A DNA stretch of 5,787 nt. Origin: an uncultured Hungatella sp. GTDB taxonomy: Bacteria > Bacillota > Clostridia > Lachnospirales > Lachnospiraceae. The stretch spans positions 1 through 5,787 of the forward strand of contig CAUEKH010000183.1 of NCBI GenBank assembly GCA_959018155.1, written 5' to 3'. Under the pieces are notes generated by a model. It was not told the DNA's origin, ran no database searches, and saw only the letters and a program-made list of their open reading frames with translations. Positions within the stretch are counted from its first letter, which is position 1, and the number at the start of each line of letters is the position of its first letter. The position numbers and the translations under genes were made by a program. Below are positions 1 through 5,034 of the stretch, one piece after another.

Positions 1-135
1 GATGAATTGGTGGGGAGCTGGCTTTTGGGGCAGGCATTGGAGGGTGAATTGGAGATTGAATGGGAGGTTGAATTGGAATTTGGGGAGGGGATTTGTTGGG
101 ATTTGAAAAAATATATGGGAGAGGTGATTGGATGA
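1..135 (+). CDS. 3' end of an unidentified gene (partial, last 44 codons)
   Basis: Frame 1 is open from the window edge to a TGA at 133-135, giving 44 residues, and the 5' part lies outside the window. I do not recognise the protein. Residues 16-27 alternate acidic and hydrophobic positions (ELEIEWEVELEF), as expected of an amphipathic beta strand, and a short helix-like tail (WDLKKYMGEVIG) follows. The stop overlaps the next start as ATGA (132-135), the same junction type used twice more in this window, which supports this frame and suggests translational coupling to the lipoprotein. Three copies of TGAATTGG (3-10, 45-52, 69-76) lie in the same reading phase. The stretch is almost free of C, so an open frame this short is weak evidence on its own. 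The frame starting at 2 also stays open to 106 but gives an implausible Trp/Asn/Arg-rich product. Confidence 0.55.
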   Translation, partial: DELVGSWLLGQALEGELEIEWEVELEFGEGICWDLKKYMGEVIG

Positions 136-184
136 AAGGATTTGTTTGGGTTGTGATGGTGTGTGGGGTGATGATTGTTGGATG
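36..184 (+). other. Cytosine-free block on the + strand (149 bases)
   Basis: No C occurs from 36 to 184. Positions 61-180 contain 51 G and 0 C. C remains rare through the first half of the lipoprotein gene and becomes ordinary after about 540. The block spans the end of the upstream gene and the lipoprotein signal peptide. The skew is far stronger than in the downstream genes. The cause cannot be decided from sequence alone. Confidence 0.9.
117..126 (+). promoter_or_regulatory. Ribosome binding site fixing the lipoprotein start at 132
   Basis: GGGAGAGGTG ends five bases before the ATG at 132. The earlier in-frame TTG codons at 93 and 96 would add 13 polar and charged residues (including Lys, Arg and Asp) ahead of the signal peptide. 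The ATG at 132 gives a clean lipoprotein signal. Confidence 0.75.
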
Positions 185-899
185 CAGAGGAAATGGGGGT
201 GGTGTGGAAAGTGAGATGGCTGGGAGTGAGATGGAGACGATCGGGGAAATAGTGAGCGGGGAAAGTGAGATGAAGAGCGGGGCGGATAGTGTAGGGGAGA
301 CGGTGACAGAGGGGGCTGATGAGGAGAAGGAAGATAATGTAACTATTGGTGTGGAACCATTGGAAAGTGGGAATGAGAATGGGACGGTGCCGGTGATTGC
401 CTGGAGTGAGGCGGCGTTTGAGAGACAGCCGGAGGGAACGGATTTTGACGGGCTGGTGTCTCGGGCGGTGGAACCGGTTGTGGAAGAGGAGGGGACGTTT
501 GGCGGAAGCCCGGTAGTCTGGAGTACGGTTAATGATGGAGAATTTCTTTATTTTTATTATGCGTTTTCTTATCCTGAAATGTCTGACCCGGAATATTGTG
601 GATATGCTGTTGTGGGAGAGAATGTGAAAATGGAGTGCGGAGTGCATGTCGGGATGAGCGTGGAGGAGGCGGAGGCGGTTATTCCGGGACTGTACCATTT
701 TAAATGGGATGATTTGGAACGGGAATCGGTGCTCGACTGGAATCCGGGAGCGTTTCCGAATGGATGGTGCCAGAAGTTTCCTCTGATATTGATTGCTGAG
801 GTTGAGTATGAAGGGGAGATGCCTCTTACGGTGGGGCTGATGGTGAATGAGGAGGGGACGGTAAAAGCGATCACTTATAATTTTCCAACGGCAGGGTAA
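132..899 (+). CDS. Predicted lipoprotein of unknown function
   Basis: This is a 255-residue protein probably anchored to the outer face of the membrane. Residues 1-17 form a short signal peptide: one Lys, then a Val/Met-rich hydrophobic core. It ends in I-V-G-C with Cys18 as the predicted lipidated residue. The Ile at -3 is acceptable but less usual than Leu. Residues 19-85 are a Gly/Ser/Glu-rich, low-complexity linker with three SEM repeats encoded by AGTGAGATG (from 210, 225 and 264). Residues 125-255 look folded, with aromatic strands (EFLYFYYAFSYPE), three cysteines (156, 169, 213) and a GMSVEEAE segment at 174-181. That segment recalls the short helix of BamE/SmpA-like small lipoprotein folds, but the resemblance is weak and I assign no function. 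Codon use is extreme (GGG, GTG, GAG, almost no C-ending codons) in the first half and milder in the C-terminal half. The gene is probably coupled to the unidentified upstream gene. Confidence 0.85.
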   Translation: MKGFVWVVMVCGVMIVGCRGNGGGVESEMAGSEMETIGEIVSGESEMKSGADSVGETVTEGADEEKEDNVTIGVEPLESGNENGTVPVIAWSEAAFERQPEGTDFDGLVSRAVEPVVEEEGTFGGSPVVWSTVNDGEFLYFYYAFSYPEMSDPEYCGYAVVGENVKMECGVHVGMSVEEAEAVIPGLYHFKWDDLERESVLDWNPGAFPNGWCQKFPLILIAEVEYEGEMPLTVGLMVNEEGTVKAITYNFPTAG

Positions 900-906
900 G
901 TGAAGG

Positions 907-969
907 GCGGATCGTAACGGAGTCATAGCCACCTAATAAAGACAATGTGCATTTCTCCGTCCGTTCCGC
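907..969 (+). repeat. Imperfect inverted repeat (long stem-loop) after the lipoprotein gene
   Basis: The left arm 907-922 (GCGGATCGTAACGGAG) pairs with the right arm 955-969 (CTCCGTCCGTTCCGC). There are blocks of 5, 2 and 6 pairs separated by mismatches and a bulge, around a 32-base loop. It sits between the lipoprotein stop and the glycosyltransferase promoter, where a terminator would be expected. No T-run follows the right arm, so it is not a standard intrinsic terminator. Confidence 0.5.
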
Positions 970-997
970 ATCATGGAGGGCTTATGTGGAATAAATC

Positions 998-1026
998 TAT
1001 ACATTTTTGTAAATAAATGGTATGAT
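998..1026 (+). promoter_or_regulatory. Predicted sigma-A-type promoter of the glycosyltransferase operon
   Basis: A -35-like TATACA (998-1003, 4 of 6 to consensus) is followed by a 17-base spacer and TATGAT (1021-1026, 5 of 6). TGG sits directly before the -10, giving an extended -10 motif. Transcription should begin near 1032-1034. That excludes the upstream in-frame ATG at 973 as a start and leaves a short leader of about 40 bases before 1072. No operator is evident. Confidence 0.6.
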
Positions 1027-1057
1027 AGGAAACGTAAAAATATCAGAATGTTTGTAT

Positions 1058-1063
1058 GGAGAG
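1058..1063 (+). promoter_or_regulatory. Ribosome binding site choosing the glycosyltransferase start at 1072
   Basis: GGAGAG lies eight bases before the ATG at 1072. The alternative in-frame ATGs at 973 and 1048 add residues unlike the family. The one at 1048 has no ribosome binding site, and the one at 973 lies upstream of the predicted transcription start. Confidence 0.7.
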
Positions 1064-1071
1064 TTTCATAT

Positions 1072-2043
1072 ATGGATAGAGTGGCGGTGTTGATTCCGTG
1101 TTATAATGAGAGTCAGACGATTGTAAAGGTGATACGGGACTGGAAGGCAGAGCTGCCGGAGGCGGTTATTTATGTGTATGATAATAATTCCTCGGACGGG
1201 ACGGCGGAACTTGCGAAAAAGGCCGGGGCGGTTGTGAGGTATGAGCATCAGCAGGGGAAGGGAAATGTGATCCGAAGGATGTTCCGGGAGATTGATGCGC
1301 AGTGTTATGTGATGATTGACGGGGATGATACGTATCCCGCCGGGGCGGGGAGGACGATGGTCCGGGAGGTGCTGGAAAATCAGGTGGATATGGTGGTGGG
1401 GGACAGATTGTCGTCCACTTATTTTACGGAGAACAAGAGACGGTTCCATAATTTTGGGAATACGCTGGTGCGTTCCTGTATCAACCACCTGTTTCACAGT
1501 GAGATTAAGGACATTATGACGGGGTGCCGGGCTTTCAGCTACCTTTTTGTGAAGACGTTTCCGGTTCTCTCGAAAGGGTTTGAGATTGAGACGGAAATGA
1601 CGATCCATGCGGTTGATAAGAATATGTTTATTAAGAACGTGGTGATCGATTACCGGGACAGACCGGCGGGGAGTGAGTCGAAGCTGAATACGGTCTCTGA
1701 CGGGCTGCGGGTTCTTAAGACGATTTTCAATCTTTATAAGGATTACAGGCCGCTTCGCTTCTTTGGGGCGGCGGCGCTTCTGTTGATTCTTTTGGCAACC
1801 GGATTTTTTATACCGATTCTCGTTGAGTATATTAAAACCGGGCTGGTGCCGCAGTTCCCGACTCTGATTGTCTGCGGCTTCTGCGTGATGGCGGCTCTGC
1901 TCTCGCTGTTTTCCGGTATTATTTTGCAGACGATGATTCGGGAAAACCGGATTGAATTTGAATTCCGGCTGCACCGGATGAATGATCAGTATAAGGCGAT
2001 CGTGGGAGATGACGGACAGATTACACCGGGAGGAATCGAATGA
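1072..2043 (+). CDS. Family 2 glycosyltransferase, polyprenyl-phosphate sugar synthase type, membrane-anchored
   Basis: This 323-residue enzyme is predicted to move a sugar from a nucleotide donor to a lipid phosphate on the cytoplasmic face of the membrane, as DPM1- and GtrB-like GT2 enzymes do. The GT-A domain starts at once with VLIPCYNES (residues 6-14). It continues with YDNNSSDGT (36-44, Asp37 in the nucleotide-binding region), GKGNVIRRMF (62-71), and the metal-binding DGDD (83-86, within MIDGDDTYP). DIMTGCRAFS (147-156), GFEIETEM (169-176) and a YRDRPAGSESKL segment (194-205) follow the usual order of this group. Two membrane segments, about 230-254 and 263-289, form a C-terminal anchor, followed by a charged tail. 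The start at 1072 places the first motif at the N-terminus as usual. The gene heads an operon. Its TGA overlaps the next ATG (2040-2043), and a GGGAGGA site (2028-2034) for that gene lies inside its last codons. The sugar and lipid cannot be read from sequence. Confidence 0.93.
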   Translation: MDRVAVLIPCYNESQTIVKVIRDWKAELPEAVIYVYDNNSSDGTAELAKKAGAVVRYEHQQGKGNVIRRMFREIDAQCYVMIDGDDTYPAGAGRTMVREVLENQVDMVVGDRLSSTYFTENKRRFHNFGNTLVRSCINHLFHSEIKDIMTGCRAFSYLFVKTFPVLSKGFEIETEMTIHAVDKNMFIKNVVIDYRDRPAGSESKLNTVSDGLRVLKTIFNLYKDYRPLRFFGAAALLLILLATGFFIPILVEYIKTGLVPQFPTLIVCGFCVMAALLSLFSGIILQTMIRENRIEFEFRLHRMNDQYKAIVGDDGQITPGGIE

Positions 2044-2990
2044 AAGCTGGAAGTGATAAACGAATTCTGCCCGGGAGAATCGCGGCGGCTTTTCTGGCGG
2101 TGGCAGCGGTCAGCGGACTGGTTGAGATTTTCGGGTTGTATGATACGGTCTATTTTAATAAGGGAGTTATCTCGGCGGCTGTATTTCTGCTTTACGTGAT
2201 GATGGCGGGAAAATGTGCCGGGAATTTTAAAGATGACAGGCGGACGGCGGTTCTGGCGTTTCTTGTATCGGTTCTTCTGGCTTTTACGGAGATTCTGGGG
2301 ACAGGGCTGAGACTGCTCTATCAGGGGGGAGAGGTCTTACTGACACCGGCTTCTGTCCTCCGGATGGCGGGCAGCGCTGTCGTTCTTTCTCTGGCGGGTG
2401 AACCGTTCTTTTTCTGGCTGTTTCACCTGACGGGAACAGCGTTGGGGCGGGAGCGGACGAAAAGAGAATGGAACGGGATCTTTCTGAAAGTCTGGCTGAT
2501 CACATGGGTTGGGTATCTTCCCTGTTTTCTGGCTTTTTATCCGGGACTTTACTGTTACGACATGAACTGGCAGTGGATGATGTATGCCACCGGGGAATAC
2601 AGCACCCATCATCCGCTGATTCATACGCTTTTTGGCGGCGGTGTTCTGGAACTGGGGAACAGACTTTTCGGTTCTTATCAGGCGGGGCTGGCCATCCATT
2701 CGCTGATCCAGCTGACGGTGCTTTCCGGGAGCGCGGCATTTGCGGTACGCTATCTGGTGAAAATCCGTGTGTCCAGGGTGGTGTGGCTTCTGACGGCAGC
2801 TTTCTATCTTCTGTTCCCGTTTTTCCCGGTTCTGGGGATCAGCACGACGAAAGATACGATTTTCGGCTGCCTCTTTCTGATTGTGTTTGTCTGCGTCTGT
2901 GATATGGTTTCGGAAAAACGCGTGTACAGAGGGGGGGAAGGGCGCGCTCTTTCTTGCGGCTTTAATCTTGATGGAACTTTTCCGCAATAA
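2040..2990 (+). CDS. N-terminal half of the DUF6020-like membrane protein, as read in this sequence
   Basis: As written, translation from the ATG at 2040 gives 316 residues: 299 native residues followed by 17 out-of-frame residues (EGRALSCGFNLDGTFPQ) and a TAA at 2988-2990. GGGAGGA at 2028-2034 with a five-base spacer is a strong ribosome binding site. The native part holds about eight hydrophobic segments, at roughly 13-32, 42-59, 69-90, 105-132, 148-168, 214-238, 246-267 and 272-290. It also carries the YPGxYxYD motif. It lacks the soluble domain and the C-terminal membrane segments, so this half alone is unlikely to be an active enzyme. Confidence 0.7.
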   Translation: MKAGSDKRILPGRIAAAFLAVAAVSGLVEIFGLYDTVYFNKGVISAAVFLLYVMMAGKCAGNFKDDRRTAVLAFLVSVLLAFTEILGTGLRLLYQGGEVLLTPASVLRMAGSAVVLSLAGEPFFFWLFHLTGTALGRERTKREWNGIFLKVWLITWVGYLPCFLAFYPGLYCYDMNWQWMMYATGEYSTHHPLIHTLFGGGVLELGNRLFGSYQAGLAIHSLIQLTVLSGSAAFAVRYLVKIRVSRVVWLLTAAFYLLFPFFPVLGISTTKDTIFGCLFLIVFVCVCDMVSEKRVYRGGEGRALSCGFNLDGTFPQ

Positions 2991-3942
2991 CGCCGTCTAT
3001 GGACTGTGTTTTACGATCCTCTGCCTCATTGTGGCATACGCTGTCATGAGGCTTCGTAAGAAGAAATGTAAGTTTCTTTTACAGCTTTCTCTTGTTTTCG
3101 GGATTTCCATAATCGGGAGCCTGGGCGGATTCCGGCTTCTGGAGACGGGGCTTCATGCCGGGAAGGGCAGCGTGGCGGAGATGCTCAGCATTCCCTGCCA
3201 GCAGCTGGCGAGAAGCTACGTGTATCACGGGGAAGAGATGGAGGCGGCGGATAAGGAACTGCTGTTTTCCTATATTCCGGAGGAAAATCTCCTCGGATAT
3301 AAGGAGTTCGTCTCAGATCCGGTGAAGGCGGGACTTGATGCGGATTATCTGCAGCAACACAAAAAAGAGTTTCTGAAACTGTGGATGAGGATTGGACTTG
3401 AATATCCGGGCGAGTATCTCTTAGCGCCGCTTTATAATACCATGGGCGTATGGTATCTGGGCGGGGACTCCAGCTGTTTTGTCCTCTATGATATGATGGA
3501 GCCTTTTGATGAAAACCATGTGATTGAGGCGCACAGCCTGCTTCCGGGACTGCAGGAAGGGTATCGCTGGTTTACGGACGCCAATATTCAGAAACGCCTT
3601 CCCATGGTGTCGATTCTTTTCTATACGTCGCTCTATTCCTGGCTGGTGGTTATCTGCACATTTGCCTTGATTGGAAAGAGAAGGTATCACTGTCTCGTTC
3701 TTCCGGCGGTCCTTTTCGGATATCTTCTTTCTCTGATTCCGGGGCCGTGTATTATTGTGAGATATATGATGGGGATTATGCTGAGCGCGCCGGTTTTACT
3801 GGCTGTTACATTTGGAAAAACGGAAGGGACAGAAGGAGCGAAGAGGACAGAAGGAACAGAGATGGAAAGAACGGGGAGAAGAAACAGAGCTGACAGCACT
3901 ATTTTGCAGACAGCAGATTCAAAGAAAGGAAAACAGGAATGA
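2881..3942 (+). CDS. C-terminal half of the DUF6020-like membrane protein, in the shifted frame
   Basis: The second frame is open from about 2881 to the TGA at 3940-3942, but only 2938 onward reads as native protein. Translation before that is the out-of-frame shadow of the first half. There is no convincing independent start: the TTG at 2881 and the ATG at 2971 both lack a ribosome binding site. It holds five or so membrane segments, the soluble region with QQLARSY, and the GPCIIVRY motif. It ends in a highly charged tail of about 40 residues. Its stop overlaps the dipeptidase start. Without the frameshift being corrected it would be translated poorly or not at all. Confidence 0.6.
   Translation: MCLSASVIWFRKNACTEGGKGALFLAALILMELFRNNAVYGLCFTILCLIVAYAVMRLRKKKCKFLLQLSLVFGISIIGSLGGFRLLETGLHAGKGSVAEMLSIPCQQLARSYVYHGEEMEAADKELLFSYIPEENLLGYKEFVSDPVKAGLDADYLQQHKKEFLKLWMRIGLEYPGEYLLAPLYNTMGVWYLGGDSSCFVLYDMMEPFDENHVIEAHSLLPGLQEGYRWFTDANIQKRLPMVSILFYTSLYSWLVVICTFALIGKRRYHCLVLPAVLFGYLLSLIPGPCIIVRYMMGIMLSAPVLLAVTFGKTEGTEGAKRTEGTEMERTGRRNRADSTILQTADSKKGKQE
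2931..2937 (+). repeat. Run of seven G at the frameshift point
   Basis: A G7 homopolymer follows AGA codon 297 of the DUF6020-like gene. Removing one G joins the two frames exactly where the protein similarity and hydrophobic pattern need it. A G6 run at 2324-2329 in the same gene lies within an intact frame. Such tracts can change length during replication, and they are also common sites of sequencing error. Confidence 0.85.
3827..3855 (+). repeat. Short direct repeat in the 3' end of the DUF6020-like gene
   Basis: GGACAGAAGGA occurs at 3827-3837 and 3845-3855, 18 bases apart and in the same reading phase. It encodes GTEG and RTEG within a purine-rich stretch. The encoded tail (merged residues 593-633) is Thr/Glu/Arg/Lys-rich and follows the last membrane segment, so it probably lies outside the folded core. 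Confidence 0.6.
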
Positions 3943-4931
3943 AAGTAATTGACATGCACTGCGACACGATCGCGGAACTGTACTACAGAAGAGAGGCGGC
4001 CAAGGCCTTCTCAATCAGCGAAAATGACTGCCACATTGATTTAAAGAGGATGAAACAGGGGGATTACTGCCTTCAGAATTTTGCCCTGTTTACCTCGCTG
4101 GATCGCCATGAGAGGCCGTTTGAGTACTGTATGAAGCTGGTGGATCTGTTTTATACGGAAATGGAACAGTACGGGGATAGAATTGGGATTGTGAAGTCGT
4201 ATGAGGATATCGAGAGGAACATGGAGGCGGGGCGGATGTCCGCCATGCTGACGATTGAGGAGGGCGGCGTCTGCCAGGGAGAACTGGCATATCTGCGTGA
4301 TTTCTACCGGCTGGGGGTGCGGATGATGACGCTGACCTGGAATTTCCCTAATGAACTGGGCTGGCCCAACCGGTGCAGGATTGAGGGAGATGAGGCGTTT
4401 TTTGAGCCGGACACGGAACACGGTCTTACGGAAAAAGGGATTGAATTCCTGTATGAGATGGAGAAACTCGGGATGATCGTGGATGTGTCGCACTTATCCG
4501 ATGCGGGGATTTCCGATGTGTTCTGCCATACGTCGAAACCGTTTGTCGCCAGCCATTCCAACGCGAGGAGCGTGGCTTCCCATCCGAGAAATTTGACGGA
4601 TGAGATGATCCGGAAGCTGGCGGAGCGGGGCGGAGTGGCAGGAATCAACTACTGCGCCGATTTTCTCCACGACTGGAAGAAGGGGGAGAGCGCCATCAGC
4701 CGCGTGGAGGATATGATTTTACATATGAAGCATATGAAAAAGGTCGGCGGGATCGGGGTGATCGGACTCGGTTCTGACTACGACGGGATTGGCGGGGAAC
4801 TGGAAATGAAATCTCCTGCCGATTTGCCTCTCCTGGAGCGGGCGATGGAGAAAGCCGGTTTTACAGAGGAGGAGATCGAGGCGGTATTTTACAGAAACGT
4901 GCTTCGGGTCTACCGCGAGGTGCTGAAATAG
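3939..4931 (+). CDS. Membrane dipeptidase family (peptidase M19) zinc dipeptidase
   Basis: This 330-residue enzyme of the renal dipeptidase family hydrolyses dipeptides, in some members including those with D-residues, using a two-zinc TIM-barrel site. The expected metal ligands are all visible: His7 and Asp9 in DMHCDT, the bridging Glu108 in IEEGG, His185 in VDVSHLSD and His206 in ASHSNARS. The acidic Asp280 in LGSDYDG matches the catalytic aspartate, and SHPRNLTDE (214-222) follows as in the family. There is no signal peptide or membrane segment, so it should be cytoplasmic, unlike the lipid-anchored mammalian enzyme. Length is normal for bacterial members. Its ATG overlaps the stop of the DUF6020-like gene (ATGA, 3939-3942), and AAAGGA at 3925-3930 provides the ribosome binding site. 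It should be co-transcribed and translationally coupled, so the upstream frameshift could lower its expression. No terminator is visible after its TAG. Confidence 0.95.
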   Translation: MKVIDMHCDTIAELYYRREAAKAFSISENDCHIDLKRMKQGDYCLQNFALFTSLDRHERPFEYCMKLVDLFYTEMEQYGDRIGIVKSYEDIERNMEAGRMSAMLTIEEGGVCQGELAYLRDFYRLGVRMMTLTWNFPNELGWPNRCRIEGDEAFFEPDTEHGLTEKGIEFLYEMEKLGMIVDVSHLSDAGISDVFCHTSKPFVASHSNARSVASHPRNLTDEMIRKLAERGGVAGINYCADFLHDWKKGESAISRVEDMILHMKHMKKVGGIGVIGLGSDYDGIGGELEMKSPADLPLLERAMEKAGFTEEEIEAVFYRNVLRVYREVLK

Positions 4932-4936
4932 GTTAA

Positions 4937-4984
4937 ATTTTACATGGATTTTACATTCCCGTGCATAATATTTTACATGGATTT
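4937..4984 (+). promoter_or_regulatory. Pho-box-like direct repeats upstream of the phosphate transporter
   Basis: ATTTTACATGGATTT occurs twice (4937-4951 and 4970-4984), with a third ATTTTACAT at 4948-4956. The core TTTACA hexamers start at 4939, 4950 and 4972, that is, at steps of 11 and 22 bases. The slot at 4961 is degenerate. TTTACA fits the Bacillus subtilis PhoP repeat TT(A/C/T)A(C/T)A with its 11-bp period, and the gene that follows is a phosphate transporter. Binding by a PhoP-like regulator is inferred. Confidence 0.6.
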
Positions 4985-5011
4985 GATATAGTACTTACTG
5001 TGATATATTAT
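4983..5011 (+). promoter_or_regulatory. Predicted sigma-A-type promoter of the Na+/phosphate cotransporter gene
   Basis: TTGATA (4983-4988, 5 of 6) and TATTAT (5006-5011, 5 of 6) are separated by 17 bases. The Pho-box-like repeats sit directly upstream. An alternative -10, TATAGT at 4987-4992, has no good -35, but it would put the TTTACA repeats at about -60 to -22, the position typical of PhoP-activated Bacillus promoters. The two possibilities cannot be separated here. Confidence 0.55.
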
Positions 5012-5034
5012 GGTTGAAAATACGGGAGGATAAC

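Larger units (their letters stand above)
2040..3942 (+). pseudogene. DUF6020-like polytopic membrane protein (GT-C glycosyltransferase-like), split by a frameshift at G7
   Basis: Reading 2040-2936 and then 2938-3939 (skipping one G of the G7 run) gives a continuous 633-residue protein. It has about a dozen hydrophobic segments, a topology typical of GT-C enzymes that use polyprenyl-phosphate sugars. The join yields a smooth sequence (YRGG|KGALFLAALILMEL) that begins a new membrane segment. Landmarks in merged numbering are YPGLYCYD (167-174), HHPLIHT (190-196), STTKDT (268-273), ELFRNN (312-317), a soluble region of about 145 residues (370-515), and GPCIIVRY (568-575) near the last segments. 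These resemble DUF6020-family proteins as I remember them. The ATGA overlap with the GT2 gene suggests the latter supplies the lipid-linked sugar, which is inference. The reading may be phase-variable, a real inactivation, or a sequencing error in the homopolymer. Catalytic residues are not established for this family. Confidence 0.72.

Noticed and set aside
2..106. 34-codon open frame starting with ATG at position 2
   Set aside because: The product is Trp/Asn/Arg/Gly-rich and implausible. The alternative frame 1 ends in an ATGA overlap like the other junctions in the window.
1066..1974. Long 302-codon open frame on the minus strand
   Set aside because: It lies wholly opposite the glycosyltransferase gene, whose motifs are unmistakable. 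The encoded protein is Arg/His/Asn/Pro-rich without domain features. It is a shadow of codon bias.
2337..2987. 216-codon minus-strand open frame
   Set aside because: It is antisense to the DUF6020-like gene. Its composition (Lys/Arg/Pro/Gln-rich) and lack of a ribosome binding site mark it as a shadow.
4932..5034. Intrinsic terminator after the dipeptidase gene
   Set aside because: The sequence is AT-rich, but the repeated segments are direct, not inverted. No GC-rich stem with a T-run is present, so some readthrough into the transporter gene is possible.
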